Assembly: GCA_023409535.1 (NCBI GenBank)
Contig: JAEYGZ010000005.1
Span: forward strand, 65,121-129,120
Length of the DNA stretch: 64,000 nt
Origin: Bacillota bacterium
GTDB lineage: Bacteria; Bacillota; Clostridia; Lachnospirales; Lachnospiraceae
Direction of reading: 5' to 3'
Shown: in pieces, positions 58,929-64,000 of the stretch
Position numbering within the stretch: the first letter of the stretch is position 1
Layout: every line of letters starts with the position of its first letter
Position numbers and translations under genes: made by a program
The notes under the pieces: generated by a model
Database searches by the model: none
What the model was told of the DNA's origin: nothing
What the model saw: only the letters and a program-made list of their open reading frames with translations

Positions 58929-60080
58929 ATGAAGCACTTTGATTTACCATTAAAAATTGGTGTTATAGATGACGAAATTGAGCCACAAGTTTTGAAAATG
59001 CTTGTTCCATATTATTCAGGAGAAGTATCTATTATTCAATGTAATAGAATGGGTCCTATACAGGCAATGGCTACAACTAAGGTTAATTTACCCGTGAATC
59101 ATTCCACTTTATGTACAGCTCTTTTGATTGAAGGATTGCATAAGGAAAATATTTTAGATAAGGTTAAAATTACAAACATATCGATTGAAAGTGGATTTGG
59201 TGAAAAAAGACTTCAAGGACTAATCAGTGCATTAGATTATTGCAACAGGCATACTTTTGATATTTTATCAGTGAGTGTTGGTGTATTAAACCTTCTCTAT
59301 GCTAAACAAATGCTTCCTTTATTGCAACAAATAAAAAAGACATTGATTGTTTCAGCAGCCTCAAATGACTTTTCACTTACATACCCTGCTGCTTTTTCAG
59401 CAGTCATAGGAGTAAAACGTGCTGTTCATAAAATAAAAAAGCGAATTGAAGTAGTTAAAGATCCTGTGGATGGAATTGAATTAATTAGGATGTATAGTGA
59501 AACTCCCATTCTCTGCAGATTAAACAGGGAGTATCAGTTAAATTATGAAGATTCAAACAGTATATTGGTGCCGCAAGTATGCGCAGAAGTTGCATGTCAT
59601 GTCTTACAAAATAATATGGAGCTAACAAAAAATAGTGTTCTTTGCACATTTGCAAAACTCTCGGGCTTGAGAGGTACTGACCATAAAAAGGATTATTATT
59701 TTAACAAAGAGTCCGATAACAGCGTCCCTGTAGTGTTATTTCGTTATGATAGAGCTAAACAGAAAGATAGTTATGATTTACTAAAAAGACTTCAAGGAAT
59801 ATTTGAAGATAGGGGATATTCATGCGCTATCCTATGTGATTTTATTAAGGACTCTGACTTTGAGAATGGATGGTATAGGGTATGTTCTAAAAATATAGAG
59901 CAGGAAGTTGAGTACTATCTTAATGTAACATCAGACAGTATTCTCTTTTTGTTATTAAGTAATGAGACGACGGAAAGTTTTAATTATGATATGTCGATTT
60001 CAGAGGAAGCATTGTCGTATTCTTTAAATGAGCAGGAAATGGATAAGCTTTTTATTAAAATAGTAGTTGCACTGTCTTGA
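58929..60080 (+). CDS. cytosolic subtilisin-fold (S8-like) protease, candidate leader peptidase
   Basis: A 383-residue protein whose first 225 residues match the S8 order. Candidate catalytic Asp14 lies in KIGVIDDEI, His58 in VNHSTLCTALLIEG (in place of GHGTHVAG), the oxyanion Asn146 in VSAASNDFSLTYPAAF, and Ser211 in DSNSILVPQVCAEVACHV (SNS in place of GTS, with the trailing Pro and helix kept). The triad is thus present but the motif glycines are changed. No signal peptide and no prodomain, so it would act inside the cell, which fits removal of the RiPP leader before or at export. Residues 230-383 are a domain that I do not recognise. Stop of the permease is one base before its ATG, so translation is coupled. 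Confidence 0.75.
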   Translation: MKHFDLPLKIGVIDDEIEPQVLKMLVPYYSGEVSIIQCNRMGPIQAMATTKVNLPVNHSTLCTALLIEGLHKENILDKVKITNISIESGFGEKRLQGLISALDYCNRHTFDILSVSVGVLNLLYAKQMLPLLQQIKKTLIVSAASNDFSLTYPAAFSAVIGVKRAVHKIKKRIEVVKDPVDGIELIRMYSETPILCRLNREYQLNYEDSNSILVPQVCAEVACHVLQNNMELTKNSVLCTFAKLSGLRGTDHKKDYYFNKESDNSVPVVLFRYDRAKQKDSYDLLKRLQGIFEDRGYSCAILCDFIKDSDFENGWYRVCSKNIEQEVEYYLNVTSDSILFLLLSNETTESFNYDMSISEEALSYSLNEQEMDKLFIKIVVALS

Positions 60081-60170
60081 CTATCTTTTAAAATCAGCAT
60101 ACGGAATTAAGTAATAATAGAAGAACATACAACAGAGAAGTTTAATTTGATAATACGTGAGGTTAAGCGC

Positions 60171-61832
60171 ATGAAAAGAAATAAATTTGATTGGAAGCTA
60201 TTAAAGCGGATATTTCAATATCTTAAACCAAATAAAAGGAAGCTTGCTATTGTAGCAATATGCATCTTAGTAACAACTATTATAGGTTTTTTTCAGCCTC
60301 TTGTTGTTAAAATGATAACAGATAATGGCCTAATCAACAGGAATCTTAGCATCATCATATCTTCCGTTGTATTGCTTTTAAGCTTGGTTCTCATCAATCA
60401 GCTTGTACAAGTCGCATTGGCATCCCTTTTTGCAGACATACACAATGAATCAGAGTATCAGATATATTCAAAATCCTTTCATAAACTATTAAAGTTAAAA
60501 TCTGAATACTTCACAGACAGAAATGCATCAGAGGTTATAAATTCTATGTCCACAGATGTAAGTACCGTATCATCACTAACAGATAGTTATAATGTTATGC
60601 TCATCAGTTATGTGTTTCGGATAGTAAGTGGGCTGGCGGGGCTGATTGTAATAAGTCCGACATTAACGATATTGGTTTTAGTAACAGTTCCAATTAAATA
60701 TTTCACCGTTAAGAAGCTTGCAAATATAAGAGAAATGAGAACATCAGAGTATATAGGGAAATACAGGGACTTTGCTTCATGGATGTCGGATACAATCAGT
60801 GGAGTGAAAGAGATAAAACTTTGGAATGGCTATAAAATAAAGGAAGAAGAATTTACAGATAATGAACAGGCGTTACTAAAGCAGCAGAAGAGATTCACTA
60901 TGATAGACACATGGAATGCGTTTATTGAAGTATTTCTTGGGTGGTTGGTTTCTGCACTTCTATACATTTTTGGTGGGATACTGTTGATCAATGGAGAGCT
61001 ATCCTTAGGAGGACTTTTTGCCTTTATATCCTACAGCAGTTTTGTCACCTCACCTATTTCAGCAGTTCTTAATGTAAAGCTGATTATGTCACGAATTATG
61101 CCTTCTGCGAAAAGATTATTCGAGTTTTTAGACTTAGATGAAGAAACGAGTGGTACGGTTACAAATATGAATGCAGACAACATAACGTTCAAAAATGTCT
61201 GTTTCTCATATAATGATAACAGGGAAGTTTTGAAAAATATATCTCTTTCAATTCCTAAAGGGTTAAAAGTAGCAGTAATTGGTTCAAACGGAAGTGGAAA
61301 ATCTACTATAATAAATATGTTACTTAGATTCATTGAGCCTAAATCGGGAGAAATTGAACTTGGTGAGACTGATATTAAAAATATGGATTTAAGTACTTAC
61401 AGAGAACTGTTTTCAGTAGTAAGCCAAAATCCATATTTATTTAGTAAGACAATAAAAGAGAATATTGATTTAGGAAACAGCAATAACGAAAAACATCTGA
61501 CCTATGTCTATCAAAAGAGCGGAGTAGCTGGATATTTAGACAAAATGCCAAATGGAGAGGATAGTGTCATTGGTGATAATGGAGCAAGGTTGTCCGGTGG
61601 AGAAAAGCAAAAACTTGCAGTTGCGAGAGCGTTAATGAAGGATACGCCATATGTCATTCTTGATGAAGCAACAAGTGGATTTGATGTTGAATCAGATGCG
61701 TATCTTCATGATGTAATTATAAACGAGATGAAAGATAAGACGGTTCTGCTAATCACTCATCGATACGAAAATCTTGAAGGAATAGATATTGTTTATAAAA
61801 TTGAAGATGGAGAAATTGTGAAAATAAAGTAA
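60171..61832 (+). CDS. ABC exporter with fused membrane and ATPase domains (no C39 peptidase)
   Basis: A 553-residue half-transporter. Residues 1-310 hold six helices of the type I exporter fold (first at about 20-42), and residues 330-553 hold the ATPase: Walker A IGSNGSGKSTIIN near 360, Q-loop VVSQNPYLFSKTI, signature LSGGEKQKLAVARAL near 465, Walker B YVILDEATSGFD, and H-loop LITHR. It lacks the N-terminal C39 peptidase domain that many bacteriocin exporters use to cut the leader, which leaves room for the S8-like protein upstream. ATG 60171 has GAGGTTA 7 bases upstream. It is likely a homodimer exporting the mature peptides. The 90 bases before it hold no other feature. Confidence 0.9.
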   Translation: MKRNKFDWKLLKRIFQYLKPNKRKLAIVAICILVTTIIGFFQPLVVKMITDNGLINRNLSIIISSVVLLLSLVLINQLVQVALASLFADIHNESEYQIYSKSFHKLLKLKSEYFTDRNASEVINSMSTDVSTVSSLTDSYNVMLISYVFRIVSGLAGLIVISPTLTILVLVTVPIKYFTVKKLANIREMRTSEYIGKYRDFASWMSDTISGVKEIKLWNGYKIKEEEFTDNEQALLKQQKRFTMIDTWNAFIEVFLGWLVSALLYIFGGILLINGELSLGGLFAFISYSSFVTSPISAVLNVKLIMSRIMPSAKRLFEFLDLDEETSGTVTNMNADNITFKNVCFSYNDNREVLKNISLSIPKGLKVAVIGSNGSGKSTIINMLLRFIEPKSGEIELGETDIKNMDLSTYRELFSVVSQNPYLFSKTIKENIDLGNSNNEKHLTYVYQKSGVAGYLDKMPNGEDSVIGDNGARLSGGEKQKLAVARALMKDTPYVILDEATSGFDVESDAYLHDVIINEMKDKTVLLITHRYENLEGIDIVYKIEDGEIVKIK

Positions 61833-61906
61833 TGGAGTAATGATATGTTGATTTTTTATGACGTTTTGTGCCTTGAGAATCACGAAAGGATTGGATATAA
61901 AGAAAG

Positions 61907-63778
61907 ATGATAAGTAGCTTAAAGCAGCTCTTACGAACCCCATTTAAGTTAATATTATTTTTTCTGCTGACTGCCATGAGTACGGCATTGCTGGTAATGG
62001 GCATCCATCTATGGGGCGATACGACCCGTAAGCTAGATGCTATGGAAGAGGTCTTTACTACAATCGCCACTGTGACACAAAAGAAGGATGCCATAGTGAC
62101 TACCAATCTATGGGACGCTGCATCACAAAGCTATACAAACTTTGATAACTTGGTTTATAATTCAATAGTATCAGAATCCGATCTGCAATTTGAAGGTGCG
62201 GATTATTTGAAAGGACCGGAAAAACGTCCCTATTATGGTGCGTACATGCCTGACTATCACAAACTATTTGAGGAAAATGGAGGTCTTGTAGGTAATTACC
62301 TCATTTTAGAATTTAGTCCAGAAGAGGATTGCATACCCGATCATCCGGTGCGCGTGAATATTGTGAAGGTTCTGTCAGGGGAAACATATGGCAGTGAACG
62401 GTTAACGTATTATGACCGTTATACAGAAAATCCGGCACCGTTATATGCCGGAAAAACATATATAGCCTGTCTTCAAATAACTCCAAACGCATATACAGAA
62501 GCACAGGTTGGTACACAGGTTGAATTCACTCCATGGATGTTTATCTATTCCAGTCAGTTTGATAAGGCTGGCAGAAAGCTGGAAAGTAAATTGAATTTAA
62601 ACGCTCCCCCATCTTGTGAAGAAGTAACCGAAGACTTTTATCAAACTGGCCGCGGAAAGTACTGGCTAAATTTTATAGAAATACTCCATCAGCTTGACGA
62701 AAGTATACCGGTCCTGCCTACCGAAAGCTTAAAGCTCTTGCCTGCTTTTCATGCGGGGGAAGATGCTATTGCTGATGGTAGAGAGATTACAGTGGAAGAA
62801 TTTCAAAGCGGAGAAGCGGTGTGTCTGATTACAACAGATTTTGCACGATTGAATAACCTAACCATAGGCGATACAATTTCCCTTCCGCTCTATTTTGTAA
62901 ATTACCGGACAGAGCCGAGCTATTTATTTGGTTATTATGGAGGTGGAGTTATTGATTTCTCACTGTTAAATGCACAGGGGGAACCTTACTCCATTTTCTG
63001 GGAAGCAAAGTATAAAATTGTTGGTACCTATCGGTATAGTGGCGGACAAGCGGCTGGAATTTCAGGCGGAACTGAAATGGGCCGGGATATGGTAATTATT
63101 CCGTCAAACTCAGTGAAGGCTTCGGATGAAAATAACATTGTTGATTTTGGTCCAATGCGTGCGACGACCACATCTTTCCAAATACCCAATGGATCCATTG
63201 CCGAGTTTCAGGCGGCATTTACTAAGGCTATACCTGAAAGCAGCTTATTAGAGATTACCTATGATGATAACGGTTATGAACAAATCAGAGGCGACCTGAA
63301 AAGTACACGGGATATCGCAGTTTTATTAGGTGCAATCGGTTTTTTCTCCACGATTTCCATACTGATGCTCTTACTGTATTTCTGTGTAATAAAGCAGAAA
63401 AAACGTACGGCAATCGAACGTTCCCTGGGAATGAGCCGAAGGCAATGCCGGATTTCCATCATCAGCGGGATCATGATCCTGACGATTGCAGCCACAATAC
63501 TGGGAAGCATTGTAAGTTCCGTCCTTATTCAATCAATGCTTATAGTAGGGGAGACGAAGCAAACAGGCTACAGCACTATGTATAGCAGTTGGGCGCAGGA
63601 AGAAGAAGGTTCAAAATTGCTGGATAGGTTTAATGAAGATGTGCCTGATACCACAGGGTATCTCAATTTTGCTGTCCCTGCTGTGCTTCTCCTCTTTATG
63701 CTGACTTCCTCGGTTATTCTTGTTAACCGTAATCTAAGTATCGAGCCAATCCTGCTTTTGAGTAGTAGAGGGGATTAA
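61907..63778 (+). CDS. large FtsX-like permease, copy 2 (623 residues)
   Basis: Paralogue of the permease at 57053-58927 with the same length and topology and very similar sequence throughout; the N-terminal helix shares identical DNA (for example the run starting ATGAGTACGGCATTGC at 57121 and 61977). Differences cluster in the extracytoplasmic domain (residues about 75-130 and 335-350) and in the C-terminal region before the last helix. This may be a duplicated immunity or sensing subunit with a different ligand, or the second half of a heterodimer. It ends the operon, with a strong terminator right after the gene. Ribosome site is weak (AAAGAAAG). Confidence 0.83.
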   Translation: MISSLKQLLRTPFKLILFFLLTAMSTALLVMGIHLWGDTTRKLDAMEEVFTTIATVTQKKDAIVTTNLWDAASQSYTNFDNLVYNSIVSESDLQFEGADYLKGPEKRPYYGAYMPDYHKLFEENGGLVGNYLILEFSPEEDCIPDHPVRVNIVKVLSGETYGSERLTYYDRYTENPAPLYAGKTYIACLQITPNAYTEAQVGTQVEFTPWMFIYSSQFDKAGRKLESKLNLNAPPSCEEVTEDFYQTGRGKYWLNFIEILHQLDESIPVLPTESLKLLPAFHAGEDAIADGREITVEEFQSGEAVCLITTDFARLNNLTIGDTISLPLYFVNYRTEPSYLFGYYGGGVIDFSLLNAQGEPYSIFWEAKYKIVGTYRYSGGQAAGISGGTEMGRDMVIIPSNSVKASDENNIVDFGPMRATTTSFQIPNGSIAEFQAAFTKAIPESSLLEITYDDNGYEQIRGDLKSTRDIAVLLGAIGFFSTISILMLLLYFCVIKQKKRTAIERSLGMSRRQCRISIISGIMILTIAATILGSIVSSVLIQSMLIVGETKQTGYSTMYSSWAQEEEGSKLLDRFNEDVPDTTGYLNFAVPAVLLLFMLTSSVILVNRNLSIEPILLLSSRGD

Positions 63779-63795
63779 AAGGGAAGTATATGATA

Positions 63796-63830
63796 TCAAA
63801 AACTCGGCTTTCAAAATGCCGAGTTTTTGA
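63796..63830. terminator. terminator at the end of the accessory operon
   Basis: A perfect 13-bp stem (63796-63808 and 63818-63830), 9-base loop, with TTTTT in the right arm. The A-run in the left arm gives T-rich ends for the other strand also. Confidence 0.88.
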
Positions 63831-63908
63831 TAATTACGATTACCATATGTCAAATCCTTTACGGTAAGTAAGGAGGTAAGCGGTAAATCATACGTACCGG
63901 CAACCAAA

Positions 63909-63934
63909 AAACAAAGCCGCCAGATGATGGCGGC
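63909..63934 (-). terminator. terminator of the minus-strand gene at the right edge
   Basis: GCCGCCA (63916-63922) pairs with TGGCGGC (63928-63934); on the minus strand it is followed by TTTGTTTTTT. It indicates a transcript arriving from beyond the window. Confidence 0.8.
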
Positions 63935-63941
63935 GTAGAAT

Positions 63942-64000
63942 TTATGGTTTTTGTTTTTTACATGATACAGGAAGCTCTTCTGACCACGGAAGCAGATCAT
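63942..64000 (-). CDS. C-terminal end of a minus-strand gene, possibly IS66-type transposase
   Basis: The last 18 codons of an open frame enter from the right edge, reading DLLPWSEELPVSCKKQKP followed by TAA (complement of 63942-63944), and the terminator at 63909 follows at once. The ending LLPWS with a short polar tail resembles the C-terminus of IS66-family TnpC proteins as I remember them, but 18 residues are too few to be sure. If so, the island's right border is beside a mobile element. Longer frames in this area on either strand look like chance. Confidence 0.35.
   Translation of the reverse strand, partial: DLLPWSEELPVSCKKQKP

Noticed and set aside
63734..64000. Minus-strand frame of 88 codons at the right edge
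   Set aside because: It runs through two terminator hairpins and the end of the permease gene; the shorter frame ending at 63942, with its own terminator, is more plausible.
1..64000. CRISPR arrays, prophage or integrase genes
   Set aside because: No regularly spaced direct repeats, phage structural genes or integrase motifs were seen.

Overview
The window is an ordinary chromosomal stretch of an endospore-forming, anaerobic, low-to-mid GC Firmicute. Gene content and order point to the Lachnospiraceae (Clostridium cluster XIVa); the species cannot be named from sequence alone. The signs are an alpha/beta-type small acid-soluble spore protein, the sporulation membrane protein YlbJ, Pta-AckA acetate production, SEDS/PBP pairs, and two blocks that match Bacillus subtilis order: ylbH-ylbI-ylbJ-ylbM-ylbN-rpmF and yrzL-yrrK-yrzB...yrrL-yrrM-yrrO. 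Most genes lie on the plus strand in short operons with clear Shine-Dalgarno sites, and several have near-consensus sigma-A promoters.

Layout. 1-9.9 kb: tail of a DUF2298 membrane protein, an L,D-transpeptidase, citrate synthase, SASP, rsmD-coaD-coiled-coil protein, ylbJ (-), pepF and tmcAL (-). 10-13.8 kb: pta, ackA, yceD, rpmF and an overlooked 59-residue zinc-ribbon membrane protein between two look-alike terminators. 13.8-18.8 kb: a PfkB-family sugar kinase (-), a YprB-like exonuclease (-), and a large fusion of a CmpB-type membrane domain with cardiolipin synthase. 18.9-26.8 kb: a TIGR03826-like protein, ruvA-ruvB, zapA, a U32/DUF3656 protein (RlhA-like) and a SEDS-PBP pair. 26.9-36.6 kb: a Nudix hydrolase, an unknown protein, tRNA-Leu(CAA), an orphan zinc-finger anti-sigma-like protein, polA-coaE, a dicarboxylate/amino acid symporter, a WalJ-like MBL hydrolase, and an ACT-domain/DUF711 pair. 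36.7-51.5 kb: a dipeptidase, an LCP protein, an M23 peptidase, cysteine desulfurase-thiI, an HPr-like protein without the usual histidine, mtaB, ireB-ruvX-yrzB, a Fur-family regulator, RNase J, a short MltG-like protein, and trmR-trhP (wobble uridine hydroxylation and methylation).

51.5-63.8 kb is the accessory island and the most interesting part. It is AT-richer and starts from its own TTGACA-17-TAAAAT promoter, just after a terminator. It encodes an FtsX-type permease plus ATPase, a radical SAM/SPASM peptide maturase (CcpM-like), a TIGR04066-like protein, an acyl-carrier-like protein that appears to lack the phosphopantetheine serine, and two tandem six-cysteine precursor peptides. These precursors have identical leader DNA and divergent cores. 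A terminator/attenuator hairpin and a large FtsX permease follow, then a cytosolic subtilisin-fold protein with the triad residues present, an ABC exporter without a peptidase domain, and a second copy of the large permease. I read this as a ranthipeptide/bacteriocin-like RiPP pathway: the radical SAM enzyme crosslinks the cysteine-rich core, the subtilisin-like protein is the best candidate to remove the leader, the ABC exporter secretes the product, and the FtsX system gives immunity or sensing. The right edge enters a minus-strand gene whose C-terminus resembles an IS66-type transposase.

A family of intergenic hairpin repeats (half-sites like GTTTGTRC...GTACAAAC) recurs at about 11.16, 38.2 and 50.15 kb, with fragments at 32.6 and 35.16 kb. 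No CRISPR array, rRNA gene or intact mobile element was seen, and no gene-free stretch exceeds about 300 bases.
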